Source of the DNA: Thermovorax subterraneus
GTDB taxonomy: Bacteria > Bacillota > Thermosediminibacteria > Thermosediminibacterales > Thermosediminibacteraceae
Direction of reading: 5' to 3'
DNA length: 64,000 nt
NCBI GenBank assembly: GCA_021608145.1
Contig: JAKIHM010000001.1
Span: 248,001-312,000, forward strand
Part shown: in pieces, positions 33,059 to 41,596 of the stretch
Layout: the number at the start of each line of letters is the position of its first letter
How positions within the stretch are numbered: the first letter of the stretch is position 1
The notes under the pieces: model-generated
The model's database searches: none
The model's input: only the letters and a program-made list of their open reading frames with translations
Told to the model about the DNA's origin: nothing
Position numbers and translations under genes: made by a program

Positions 33059-33505
33059 ATGATCAAATACGGCAGAAAACTGCCAAAAGATATATTGACA
33101 AAAGCTATAGAAAGACTTCCTGCTGTTTTCGAAAAAAGGCCCGAAATCGTAGCGGCGTATATTTTCGGCTCCCTTGCTACCGGCAAAACCACCGACCTTA
33201 GCGACATAGATATAGCCGTCTTATTGCGGGATAAAATCGGTTTGGAAGAAGAACTGGAATTGATCGGGGATGTATCAGAAGCTCTCGGGACTTATGATTT
33301 CGATCTTGTAATTCTGAACAATTGCCCGCCGTATATTCAATATGAAGTTATTTCTACGGGGAAAATTATCTACGAAAGGGATAAGGATGCAAGGTGCGAA
33401 TTCCAGGTAAGGGCCCTTCAGCGGTATTTTGATGTAAAGCACATCTACGATGAGTATAATTATTACCTTAAAAAGAGGATAAAAGAAGGTAGGATGCTAT
33501 CATGA
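33059..33505 (+). CDS. MntA-like nucleotidyltransferase next to a lost hepT
   Basis: A 148-residue minimal nucleotidyltransferase with Y-I-F-G-S-L-A-T-G followed by L-S-D-I-D-I near 39-55 and F-D-L-V-I-L near 88. GAAAGGAAG lies before the ATG. The C-terminus Y-L-K-K-R-I-K-E-G-R is typical of MntA coupled to hepT, and indeed a new ATG overlaps its stop. However, that second gene is cut short after about a dozen codons, so this antitoxin is now alone. Confidence 0.88.
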   Translation: MIKYGRKLPKDILTKAIERLPAVFEKRPEIVAAYIFGSLATGKTTDLSDIDIAVLLRDKIGLEEELELIGDVSEALGTYDFDLVILNNCPPYIQYEVISTGKIIYERDKDARCEFQVRALQRYFDVKHIYDEYNYYLKKRIKEGRMLS

Positions 33506-33543
33506 ACGAAGAAAAGGTACTAAAACAATTGTGCCACGCTGTG
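33502..33543 (+). pseudogene. hepT remnant (first ~13 codons)
   Basis: An ATG overlapping the mntA-like stop opens a frame M-N-E-E-K-V-L-K-Q-L, the usual start of a coupled HepT protein. It then runs straight into the bidirectional terminator of the neighbouring gene, so the rest has been deleted. Confidence 0.6.
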
Positions 33544-33567
33544 AAAGGCCGCTTTTATGCGGCCTTT
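33544..33567. terminator. Bidirectional terminator
   Basis: A perfect 9-bp stem, AAAGGCCGC and GCGGCCTTT, has a 6-nt loop and lies between the plus-strand mntA-like gene and the convergent minus-strand gene. The stem itself ends in A and T triplets, but no long T run follows. Confidence 0.65.
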
Positions 33568-33569
33568 CC

Positions 33570-33953
33570 TCATTCCTTCAGCATATTTGCAATCATCGAA
33601 GCCGTGAGGTTCTGAAACTCCGGCGTCTTCATAAGCCCCAGGAACATCGGAAGCCAGGCGGAGCTCAAAGCGGATGCGCTTCCTATGCCGTCCTTTTTGC
33701 CTGCACTGCTCAAGATTTCCCTCGCCTTTTCCACCACCTGAGCCATGCTCTCCACCGCCGACTTTGTAACTTCCAGGGAACCTGAGACGTTTCCCAGGGC
33801 GAGAGATAATTTGCCGCTTGATACTGCCTCCCGGAGAGCCTTCTTAAACATCGGCGGAAATTTCTCCATGGTAATTTCGGCATCTTTCTCCTTTGAACTT
33901 TTTCTTTCCCCGTCAAATCCCCTAACTTCTTCATTTTTTTCCATTTCTTCCAT
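33570..33953 (-). CDS. Hypothetical protein, 127 residues
   Basis: Not recognised. The first ~30 residues are highly charged (E/K rich). The rest is predicted helical, with alternating hydrophobic residues and glycine/serine patches (A-V-S-S-G-K-L-S-L-A-L-G-N-V-S-G-S near 48-64; a late F-L-G-L-M-K-T-P-E-F-Q-N-L stretch). No signal peptide or clear transmembrane helix is visible. The ATG at 33953 has the better spacing to GGGGGG; an ATG at 33962 abuts it. It is divergent from the subtilase gene and could share its control region. Confidence 0.65.
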   Translation of the reverse strand: MEEMEKNEEVRGFDGERKSSKEKDAEITMEKFPPMFKKALREAVSSGKLSLALGNVSGSLEVTKSAVESMAQVVEKAREILSSAGKKDGIGSASALSSAWLPMFLGLMKTPEFQNLTASMIANMLKE

Positions 33954-34062
33954 CAGTTTCATCCCCCCTTTATTGCCTTCTTCATCTTTATGATATGCTA
34001 ATTCACCTGCGGTTGCCCCCTTGAATAATGTAGTATTAGAGTTTACGAAAGGGGGACTTTAA

Positions 34063-35235
34063 GTGATTCCCGCGCTTTTTTTATACTACTCGTTTCTTGC
34101 CCTGACATTGGGGGCCTTGAACAAAAAAAGCAGGAAAAAGCGATACAAAATAGTAGGCTTCAAAGAAGGTATAGGGGTCCTGCAGTCCCGGAATATTCTC
34201 GAAAATTACGGAATAAAGATTAAAAAAGAATTGCCGCTTGTAGATGCCTGCCTCTGCGAGGTGGAGCCGCATAATGCCAGAATCCAGCAGCTTTCCCAAG
34301 ACCCCTTCATCGAATACATCGAAGACGACTACGAGGCTGCCATTCAGGTTATGCCTTACGGTGTAAGCGTAAAGCTCGAAGGTCAAGAGATACCGTGGGG
34401 GGTCAAAAAAATCTCGGCCCAGCAGGTGTGGAAGACAACAAAAGGCGAGGGAGTGCGCGTGGGGATTGTGGATACCGGCGTTGACCTATCCCATCCGGAT
34501 TTAAAGGACAATATCAAGGAGGCCTACGGCGTTTTGGACTGCAAAAACGTCATCGACGACAACGGCCACGGTAGCCACGTGGCCGGGACCATTGCAGCCC
34601 TGGACAACGACATAGGGGTGGTAGGAGTTGCGCCTAAAGTTGAAATATATTCGGTAAAGGCCTTCGACAAAGAGGGAAAAAGCACTGTTTCCGGCATCGT
34701 GGAGGCCTTGAACTGGTGCCTTGAGAAGGAAGTCCAAGTGGTCAACATGAGCTTTGGCATCAAAAACAACAGCATCACTCTCCGGCGGGCGGTTAAAGCC
34801 CTGAACAAAAGCGGCGTCGTGCTGGTAGCGGCTGCGGGCAACGCAGGAGGAGAAAATTCGGTGCTTTATCCTGCCAAATATCCCGAGGTTATCGCAGTAG
34901 CAGCCTGCAATAGGGACGACCGACTAGCAAGCTTTTCCAGTATCGGGCCCGAAGTGGATATTGCTGCACCCGGGGTCGACATCCTCTCCACCTACAAAGA
35001 CGGCAATTACAAGCTGATGAGCGGCACTTCCATGGCCGCGCCTCACGTCTCGGGGGCGGCAGCCTTACTTCTTTCGATTCACAAAATTACTTGCGAACAA
35101 GTAAAAGAAATTCTAAAGGGCTCTGCAAAGGACCTCGGCTTTCCTGAAGAAAAGCAGGGGGCGGGCCTTGTAGATGTCGAAAAAGCGGTATTGAGCATAA
35201 ATAAAGTCAGGAGGTGTGAAAATGAAGGAATTTGA
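34063..35235 (+). CDS. Subtilisin-like serine protease (S8)
   Basis: A 390-residue subtilase. A hydrophobic N-terminus (2-18) acts as signal or anchor, and an I9-type propeptide follows (about 25-95, ending F-I-E-Y-I-E-D-D-Y). The catalytic triad is D in G-I-V-D-T-G-V-D, H in N-G-H-G-S-H-V-A-G-T, and S in S-G-T-S-M-A-A-P-H-V. The oxyanion asparagine is in A-A-A-G-N-A-G-G. It is probably exported and self-processed. The GTG start follows AAAGGGGG. The next small gene overlaps its 3' end by 14 nt. Confidence 0.93.
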   Translation: MIPALFLYYSFLALTLGALNKKSRKKRYKIVGFKEGIGVLQSRNILENYGIKIKKELPLVDACLCEVEPHNARIQQLSQDPFIEYIEDDYEAAIQVMPYGVSVKLEGQEIPWGVKKISAQQVWKTTKGEGVRVGIVDTGVDLSHPDLKDNIKEAYGVLDCKNVIDDNGHGSHVAGTIAALDNDIGVVGVAPKVEIYSVKAFDKEGKSTVSGIVEALNWCLEKEVQVVNMSFGIKNNSITLRRAVKALNKSGVVLVAAAGNAGGENSVLYPAKYPEVIAVAACNRDDRLASFSSIGPEVDIAAPGVDILSTYKDGNYKLMSGTSMAAPHVSGAAALLLSIHKITCEQVKEILKGSAKDLGFPEEKQGAGLVDVEKAVLSINKVRRCENEGI

Positions 35236-35536
35236 GGAAATCAGAAAAGAGATCGAAAAATCCGGAAAGACCCCGGAAGAAATCGCGCGGATTTTTTCCT
35301 CCTTCGGCCTTACCCCGGATAACCCGGAGTTTGCGAAGAAAATCCTCGAAGATGCCGGGCTTGAGGACCTCACCCCAGAGAAGATATCCGAGATGATGAA
35401 GAAACTCTCCGACAGCATCCCGCCGGAGCTGAAAAAGAAGATAGCAGACTTCATAGTAGAACTATCCAAGTATATTCCTGCTGGACCAATGCCGGAGGAC
35501 TTAAAAAAATTCCTGGAAGGCTGGAAAGGAGAATAA
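35222..35536 (+). CDS. Hypothetical protein coupled to the subtilase
   Basis: Not recognised. It has 104 residues, is very charged, contains no cysteine, and shows predicted helices with repeated T-P-E/D-N-P-E and L-T-P-E-K motifs. It has no signal peptide or membrane helix. The ATG at 35222 has GGAGGTG 4-5 nt upstream and overlaps the subtilase end, so the two proteins are made together. A chaperone, inhibitor or cytoplasmic partner of the protease is possible but unsupported. A terminator follows 13 nt after the stop. Confidence 0.75.
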   Translation: MKEFEEIRKEIEKSGKTPEEIARIFSSFGLTPDNPEFAKKILEDAGLEDLTPEKISEMMKKLSDSIPPELKKKIADFIVELSKYIPAGPMPEDLKKFLEGWKGE

Positions 35537-35549
35537 AAGATTACATCTT

Positions 35550-35569
35550 GCCCCATTAGGGGCTTTTTT
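35550..35569 (+). terminator. Rho-independent terminator after the subtilase operon
   Basis: GCCCC, a 4-nt loop and GGGGC are followed by six Ts. It separates the protease pair from the polysaccharide cluster. Confidence 0.85.
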
Positions 35570-35677
35570 AAATTTAAGGAAAAGTTTTCCCTTGCAAGGA
35601 GGAAAATTGTATTTTTATGTAGAAAAAATAAAAAAGCAAATACAGCACAAAAATACCCAGCCACAAGGAGGATAACG

Positions 35678-36961
35678 ATGGAAGAAGAAATTAGCCTAAG
35701 AGAACTTATCGAAATACTGATTCGAGGGAAATGGTTGATAGCCATCATAACGATGATAACAGTTGCGGTAAGCGGCATATTAAGTTTTTTTGTCATTTCT
35801 CCCACTTACGAAGCTGCAGCAATATTGATGGCATCCCCTCTTTCTCCCAAAAGCCAGCCGCAGGGGTCGGATTATGAAACTCTTCTTAACTACCTTTCCC
35901 AATTTCCTCAAATGACTCTGGAGACATACAGGGCGCAGGTGACAAACCCCCACATCTTAAATTCGGTGATAAAAGAACTCAATTTGGATACTACAAAATA
36001 CAGCGTCAACTCCCTGAAGGAAGCTGTAAGCGTAGAGGCTGTAAAGGATACAAACCTTATAAGGATCACCGTAAAGGATAAAGACCCTCAGATGGCTGCT
36101 AATATTGCAAATACCTTATCTTCAAAATTTGTGGAATTCGTTTCGGAGACATTGAAGGCCCAGATGGGAAAGACGGCAGAGTATCTAGAAAGCCAGATGA
36201 AAGAGGAACAAAAAAACCTAGACCAGATTACGGAAGAGATGAAAAACTTCATGGCAAAGCCCCAGAGCGTAGATGAGCTTTCTGCAGACATTCAGGCAAA
36301 GCTTGCACTTCTTACAGAGTTCAAGACCGAACTTGCAAAACTCGAGGTGCACGAAAAGGCAGTAAGGTCTTCCCTTGAAACTATTGAAAAGAGACTTTCA
36401 AAAGAGCCGCGCTTACTAGAACTTAAAAAATCCATAATAGACGACCCTGCGATGATGGGAATAGCGTCAGGGAAAGTTACAAATTCTGATATAACTGGTC
36501 TTTCATTGAAAACACAGGAAATAAACCAGACTTACGATATGCTGAGCCAGAAGGCGGCAGAACTTGAGGCTGAACTTGCCGGTATTATATCCCAGAAGGC
36601 TGCAATAGAAAACTCAATTAAAAAAACTCAATCCGAGCTGGAAAGCCTGCAGGCCTTATATGCTGAGAAAAAGACCGAATACAGCCGCCTGCAGGAGAAA
36701 TACAATATAGCCCTTGAAACCTACAACACATTCCTCAAAAAATACCAGGAAGCCCGCATAACAACATCGGGAAAAATCGGCGATTTCAACATAATGGTAG
36801 TCTCACCCGCAATAGTTCCGGAAAAGCCGGTAGCTCCTAAGAAACTTTTGAACGTTGCATTGGCGACCGTGCTCGGCCTTATGGTAGGAGTCTTTGCGGT
36901 GTTTTTTGCGGACTACTGGAAGAGGTCGGGAGAAGGATTGGCAAAAACCTCGGCAATTTAA
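35678..36961 (+). CDS. wzz: Wzz-like polysaccharide chain-length regulator
   Basis: A 427-residue polysaccharide co-polymerase. A first membrane helix lies near residues 19-40. A long extracytoplasmic coiled-coil region spans 50-380 and includes the P-T-Y-E-A-A-A-I-L motif after helix 1. A proline-rich P-A-I-V-P-E-K-P-V-A-P-K segment precedes the second helix (about 393-412). There is no attached tyrosine kinase domain and no separate kinase gene here. It opens the polysaccharide cluster. AAGGAGG lies 7 nt before the ATG. Confidence 0.9.
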   Translation: MEEEISLRELIEILIRGKWLIAIITMITVAVSGILSFFVISPTYEAAAILMASPLSPKSQPQGSDYETLLNYLSQFPQMTLETYRAQVTNPHILNSVIKELNLDTTKYSVNSLKEAVSVEAVKDTNLIRITVKDKDPQMAANIANTLSSKFVEFVSETLKAQMGKTAEYLESQMKEEQKNLDQITEEMKNFMAKPQSVDELSADIQAKLALLTEFKTELAKLEVHEKAVRSSLETIEKRLSKEPRLLELKKSIIDDPAMMGIASGKVTNSDITGLSLKTQEINQTYDMLSQKAAELEAELAGIISQKAAIENSIKKTQSELESLQALYAEKKTEYSRLQEKYNIALETYNTFLKKYQEARITTSGKIGDFNIMVVSPAIVPEKPVAPKKLLNVALATVLGLMVGVFAVFFADYWKRSGEGLAKTSAI

Positions 36962-37010
36962 TAAAAAAATATAAAATAATTCGGAAGTCGAAAAATAGGC
37001 GGTGAATGAC

Positions 37011-39923
37011 TTGACAAAGAAAAAAAAGCAGATCAAAAAAGAATTAAAAAAAGCAAAATCGCCCATATTTTTCGCGGCTTTATTATTGCTCCTCTTTTAC
37101 CCTCCCTACTTCAGGGGGCTTTTCTTCGAAAGAGAGCTTCTTCCCACCCAGATAATAACCGGGATAATATTCCTTTCATGGATTATATATAAGTTTTCGG
37201 TACTACAAGAGAGGAAATTTTTTCGGGACCAGGCGGATATTGCCGCCCTTGCTCTTGTGGGAGCTTACCTCATTTCCTTTTTTGGAGCGGCAAACTACCG
37301 AGACGCTTTAGGAGAATTTCTGAAGTACACAAACTACTTCATAGTATATTATCTGGCTTCCGACATAATCAGGGATGAAAAAGAAAAAAGGATAGTGCTT
37401 TGGACCTTGCTCCTTTCCGCCTTCGGCGTAGCCCTCGTAGGCATCGGCGCAGCGGCGGGCACCGTAAAATATCCCGGGGCCTTCGTAGGGGGCAGGATAA
37501 ATTCTACCCTGCAGTACCCGAATACCCTTGCTGCGTACCTCACGGCAGCCCTGATGCTGGGCCTTGGGCTTCAGGCTGTGACGGAAAAGCGCTGGCAAAA
37601 AGCCCTACTTTCTGCGATTAACTACACGCTGTTTCTAGCCTTCCTATTTACACTCTCCAGGGCCGCATGGCTGATGTTCCCTTTGTTTTACCTGATACTG
37701 CTTGCAGGAATACCTGGGGCTTACAGGCTGAAGGTATTCGGCTATTCCCTGCAATGCTTTGCGGTGGGCATCCTAGTATCACCAGGCTTCGGGACCGGGA
37801 TTTCAAGCGGCCAGGGCGGGAAAGTATGGCTTTGGTACTTCATCGGTCTTGTACTGACACCGGCGGTATTTTACATCTTTGAGAAGCTGGGCGAGCGCTT
37901 TGTAGTCCGCATAAGCCCGAAAATATTGCTTGTTGTTTTGATTACAACAGTAATTATAGCGGGAACAGGCCTCTACGTAGCATTCAATACGGAGGAGCCT
38001 CTTTACCTTTCCCACGAAGAAGGCGAAACCGAAAGCTGGAAGACATCCTGGTATACGGTGGGAAACGTAAAGCCCGACACCGAATACGTGCTTCAAGTGA
38101 CGGTAACGGCAAACCCCGGAGAGAAAGAAGGCTGGTGGGGCGGCGCCGTATTAATAAACAACGTGGACGAAAAAAACAAATCTCAGAGGATAAAAAACGA
38201 GTACTTTAATGAACCTTTAGAAAATCAGTCGATAGAAATACGCTTTAGAACCCCGCAAGATGCTGTAAAGCTTCAAATAGGCTTTGCCAACCGATATCCT
38301 GGGACATCGGCGGTGTTCAGCAGCGCGAGGATATATGACGCTTCAGATAAGGCCGAAGGCCAGCGCATTATCCTGGCCTACAAGTACATACCGGAAGCTG
38401 TGGCAAAGAGGATCGAAAGCATAAGCTTCGGCGAACAAAGCGTTCAGGGAAGGCTCTCCTTTTACAGGGATGCTTTGAAGATGATAAAGGAACGGCCGTT
38501 ACTTGGCTGGGGAGGCGGAGGCTGGAAGGCGGCGTATTTTGCCTACCAATCGTACCGGTACTTCACAACGGAAGTCCATAGTTTCTTCCTGCAGCTTATA
38601 GTGGAGACAGGAATATTGGGATTAGCTGCCTTCCTGATATTAATGGCGCTGATTGGAAAAAATTTCGCCTTAAAGAAATTCGATGATGTGGAAAGCGCCA
38701 CCGTGAACTGGTCCATGCTTTCCTCTTCCCTTGCAATCCTTGGGCATAGCGCAGTAGATTTTAACCTCTCCCTTTCGGCGGTTGCGATATTTCTGTGGGC
38801 AGTGTTCGGGCTTATGGTTTCGAGCAGCGCGACCTCTTCCACAGTGTCGAAAAAGAAGAAAGAAATTTTTGGGCCTTACGGATCATGGGCTGCAGGAGCC
38901 CTTGCCTTCATTTTAATCCTTGGCTCCGGGACGTTATATGCCGGTTACACTTATGGCCAGAAGGCCGTCGAAGCGCTGCAAAATGGCGATATAGCGAAAG
39001 CGAAGAAGTACTTCGAAAAAGCGTCAAAGTACGATCCACTTACCGCTTCCTTCAAAGCTGACCTTTCGCAGATTTATGAAATAATTGGCGAGCAGGCGGA
39101 AGACAAGGGATATAAGGAAAAGGCGATAAAGCTAAAGGAAGAAGCAGTTGCTCTTGATCCATATAACGCCAAAATAAAGAGTTTACTTGCTGCAGCTTAT
39201 CTTAAAGAAGGAAAACTCACGGAAGGCCTTTCGCTTCTGGAAGAAGCGGCAAGGCTCAATCCTTACAACATTACCGTATGGGAAACATTAGCGGAAGCTT
39301 ATGAGAAATCGGCGGAAGTATATATTGCAAAGGGTGAAAAAGCTAACGCGAAGAAGATTTCGCAAAAATGCCTCGCTATCCCTGAGAAAATAGTGGAGCT
39401 CAACAGGGAATCACCTAAAAATGACCCGGGAGTGGAAAAACTTGCAGCGACGAAAAACCTCATGCTCTACCTTGCAAAGGCGGAAAAACTGATGGAGAGC
39501 CCAGATGTGAGTACGGTAAAGACGTTAAAAGACTTAATCTTTGCAGCTAATTTCGGATTGGACCTCGATGAAAACGATATACCAGACCTCTGGCGCTTTT
39601 CGGGAGAGGGCAAGTTAGAAGTTAAACAAGGTGAATATACAAGGATAAGACCTTCTGGCAGCTCTCAACTCAGCCTTTATACTTCCGGGGTGTTTGACTT
39701 GGAAGAGGGCGAATCCTATGAAATAAACGTAGAGGCCGAAGCGCCAATTGGAAGCTATAAAGTAGAAGTTATTGTAGACAGTAAAGTCATATCAAGTTCT
39801 GAAAGAGAGGTATTACAATTAACCGCGCCTGGAGGGACGGACGGCAAAGAAGCGGGAATTAGAATTGTCTTAAAGCCGGATGGTGAAGCAATTTTGAAAA
39901 GGGTTTTGATGTATAAAAGATAA
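37011..39923 (+). CDS. O-antigen ligase-like membrane protein with TPR repeats
   Basis: A protein of about 970 residues. The first ~620 residues hold around a dozen membrane helices and one large outer loop (about 330-450). The Wzy_C/O-antigen ligase signature P-L-L-G-W-G-G-G-G-W and V-H-S-F-F-L-Q-L-I-V-E-T-G appear near 495-535. Residues ~650-800 are TPR-like (Y-D-P-L-T-A, L-D-P-Y-N-A, L-N-P-Y-N-I), and the tail is a beta-rich jelly-roll-like domain. It probably ligates or polymerises surface glycan. TTG 37011 fits GGCGGTG best; a GTG at 37002 is possible. Confidence 0.88.
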   Translation: MTKKKKQIKKELKKAKSPIFFAALLLLLFYPPYFRGLFFERELLPTQIITGIIFLSWIIYKFSVLQERKFFRDQADIAALALVGAYLISFFGAANYRDALGEFLKYTNYFIVYYLASDIIRDEKEKRIVLWTLLLSAFGVALVGIGAAAGTVKYPGAFVGGRINSTLQYPNTLAAYLTAALMLGLGLQAVTEKRWQKALLSAINYTLFLAFLFTLSRAAWLMFPLFYLILLAGIPGAYRLKVFGYSLQCFAVGILVSPGFGTGISSGQGGKVWLWYFIGLVLTPAVFYIFEKLGERFVVRISPKILLVVLITTVIIAGTGLYVAFNTEEPLYLSHEEGETESWKTSWYTVGNVKPDTEYVLQVTVTANPGEKEGWWGGAVLINNVDEKNKSQRIKNEYFNEPLENQSIEIRFRTPQDAVKLQIGFANRYPGTSAVFSSARIYDASDKAEGQRIILAYKYIPEAVAKRIESISFGEQSVQGRLSFYRDALKMIKERPLLGWGGGGWKAAYFAYQSYRYFTTEVHSFFLQLIVETGILGLAAFLILMALIGKNFALKKFDDVESATVNWSMLSSSLAILGHSAVDFNLSLSAVAIFLWAVFGLMVSSSATSSTVSKKKKEIFGPYGSWAAGALAFILILGSGTLYAGYTYGQKAVEALQNGDIAKAKKYFEKASKYDPLTASFKADLSQIYEIIGEQAEDKGYKEKAIKLKEEAVALDPYNAKIKSLLAAAYLKEGKLTEGLSLLEEAARLNPYNITVWETLAEAYEKSAEVYIAKGEKANAKKISQKCLAIPEKIVELNRESPKNDPGVEKLAATKNLMLYLAKAEKLMESPDVSTVKTLKDLIFAANFGLDLDENDIPDLWRFSGEGKLEVKQGEYTRIRPSGSSQLSLYTSGVFDLEEGESYEINVEAEAPIGSYKVEVIVDSKVISSSEREVLQLTAPGGTDGKEAGIRIVLKPDGEAILKRVLMYKR

Positions 39924-39962
39924 ATTTTGACATGATTCGAAATAAAAGCAGGGGGCATGACA

Positions 39963-41324
39963 TTGAATGTCACGATAATCGGAGCCGGTTATGTCGGACT
40001 TACCACCGGCCTTGCGTTATCCTATATAGGACACAATGTATGTATAGTGGAAAAAGAGAAACGAAAAATTGAACTTTTAAAAGCAGGCAAAAGCCCTATA
40101 TATGAAAAAGGCTTAGAAGAACTCCTTGCTCTTGTTAAAAAAAATGTTGTTTTTTTAGAAACGCCTGGAAAAGAAGTGTCAAATTCTGATGTCATCATAA
40201 TTGCCGTAGGCACACCGCCGCTTGAAAACGGTGAGGCAGATGTTTCTTATGTGGAAAGGGCTGCAAAAGAAGTGGCCGACTGCCTATTGCGCGGGAAAAG
40301 CTATACTATAGTTATAAAGTCTACGGTGCCGATAGGAACTAACGATAAAGTATCATGGCAAATAAAACAAAGACTAAAAGAAAATAAAATATCCTGCGAA
40401 GTGAATATGGCATCAAATCCCGAATTTTTAAGGGAAGGTATGGCCTTATATGATGCTTTATATCCCGATAGGATAGTGGTAGGTGCAAGGTCAGAGAAGG
40501 CAATTTCGGATCTGCAACAACTTTACAACCCTATACTGCAACAGACCTTTACCCCTCCGCATTTCCTGCCGAGGCCAAACGGTACGAAACTCCCGCATTT
40601 TATTGTAACAGACATCATCAGTGCCGAAATGATAAAGTACGCTGCCAATGCTTTTTTGGCCTTAAAGATAAGCTTTATAAACGAAATAGCCGGCCTTTGC
40701 GAGAAGGTGGGGGCCGATGTGGTGGATGTAGCAAAGGGTATCGGCACTGACAAAAGGATAGGGATGAGCTTTTTAAATGCGGGGATAGGCTGGGGAGGAA
40801 GTTGCTTCCCCAAAGATACTTCGGCGCTTTTGGAATTTGCAAAGAAGATAGGATACGACATGCCTATTGTATCTGCAGCAAGAGAAGTAAACTACAGGGC
40901 AAGGAGGGCGGTAGTCGATAAGTTAAAAGCTTATTTTGGGGATTTAATGGGAAAGACAATAGCGGTATTGGGCCTTGCCTTCAAGCCCGGTACCGATGAT
41001 GTAAGAGAATCACCTGCGATAGATATAATAAAAATTCTTCTTGTTGAAGGGGCAAATGTAAAAGCCTGCGATCCGATAGCTATAGAAAATGCTAGAAAAG
41101 TCCTGGGAGCAAATGAAGAAATCGGCTTTTTCGAAGACCCTTATAAAGCTACAGAAGATGCGGATGCGGTAATCCTTGCAACTGAATGGCCAAATTGGGC
41201 AAACATGGATTTTGAAAAGCTCGCAAGCAAGATGAGAAATCTGCTATTTATTGACGGACGAAACTACTATGAGCCGGAAGAAGTGAAAAAGGCGGGATTT
41301 ATATACATGGGGGTAGGCAGGTGA
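39963..41324 (+). CDS. ugd: UDP-glucose 6-dehydrogenase
   Basis: A 453-residue enzyme that oxidises UDP-glucose to UDP-glucuronate. The NAD-binding G-A-G-Y-V-G-L motif lies at the start, the catalytic lysine region is in A-A-N-A-F-L-A-L-K near 230, and the catalytic cysteine is in G-G-S-C-F-P-K-D near 282. A C-terminal UDP-binding domain carries G-L-A-F-K-P-G-T-D-D-V-R-E-S. TTG 39963 is spaced 7 nt from GGGGG; the ATG at 39957 is too close. It is coupled to a broken epimerase gene that originally used its product. Confidence 0.94.
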   Translation: MNVTIIGAGYVGLTTGLALSYIGHNVCIVEKEKRKIELLKAGKSPIYEKGLEELLALVKKNVVFLETPGKEVSNSDVIIIAVGTPPLENGEADVSYVERAAKEVADCLLRGKSYTIVIKSTVPIGTNDKVSWQIKQRLKENKISCEVNMASNPEFLREGMALYDALYPDRIVVGARSEKAISDLQQLYNPILQQTFTPPHFLPRPNGTKLPHFIVTDIISAEMIKYAANAFLALKISFINEIAGLCEKVGADVVDVAKGIGTDKRIGMSFLNAGIGWGGSCFPKDTSALLEFAKKIGYDMPIVSAAREVNYRARRAVVDKLKAYFGDLMGKTIAVLGLAFKPGTDDVRESPAIDIIKILLVEGANVKACDPIAIENARKVLGANEEIGFFEDPYKATEDADAVILATEWPNWANMDFEKLASKMRNLLFIDGRNYYEPEEVKKAGFIYMGVGR

Positions 41325-41506
41325 AACACGCATTTGTCACGGAAGGCGCTGCATTTAATGGGTTAAAGACTCAATTACCTATCAGAAATTAAACGTTAAA
41401 GGCACCCAACCTTCTTGAAATGGAAAGGTACTTAGGGGTAAAGCAGTTCATGTTCGGCTCGTCCAGCAGTATTTGCGGAATAAATCGGAGTGGTTCAGTT
41501 AGATAG
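41321..41506 (+). pseudogene. Remnant of an NAD-dependent sugar epimerase (UDP-glucuronate 4-epimerase-like)
   Basis: A GTG overlapping the ugd stop opens K-H-A-F-V-T-E-G-A-A-F-N-G, a mutated copy of the usual K-H-A-L-V-T-G-G-A-G-F-I-G Rossmann start. It stops after 23 codons. About 35 nt later another stretch reads E-M-E-R-Y-L-G-V-K-Q-F-M-F-G-S-S-S-S-I-C-G, a decayed form of the F-G-S-S-S-S-V-Y-G catalytic block. Most of the gene is deleted. A further 20-codon frame (Y-G-M-G-K-K-A-L-L-R-Y-L) lies at 41510-41600 and is another fragment of unknown origin. Confidence 0.75.
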
Positions 41507-41596
41507 ATTAAAGGGCTTTTATAAATATGGTATGGGCAAGAAGGCGCTTTTAAGGTATCTCGATGAAAATAAAGTTCAAAAATGGATGTGGATAAT

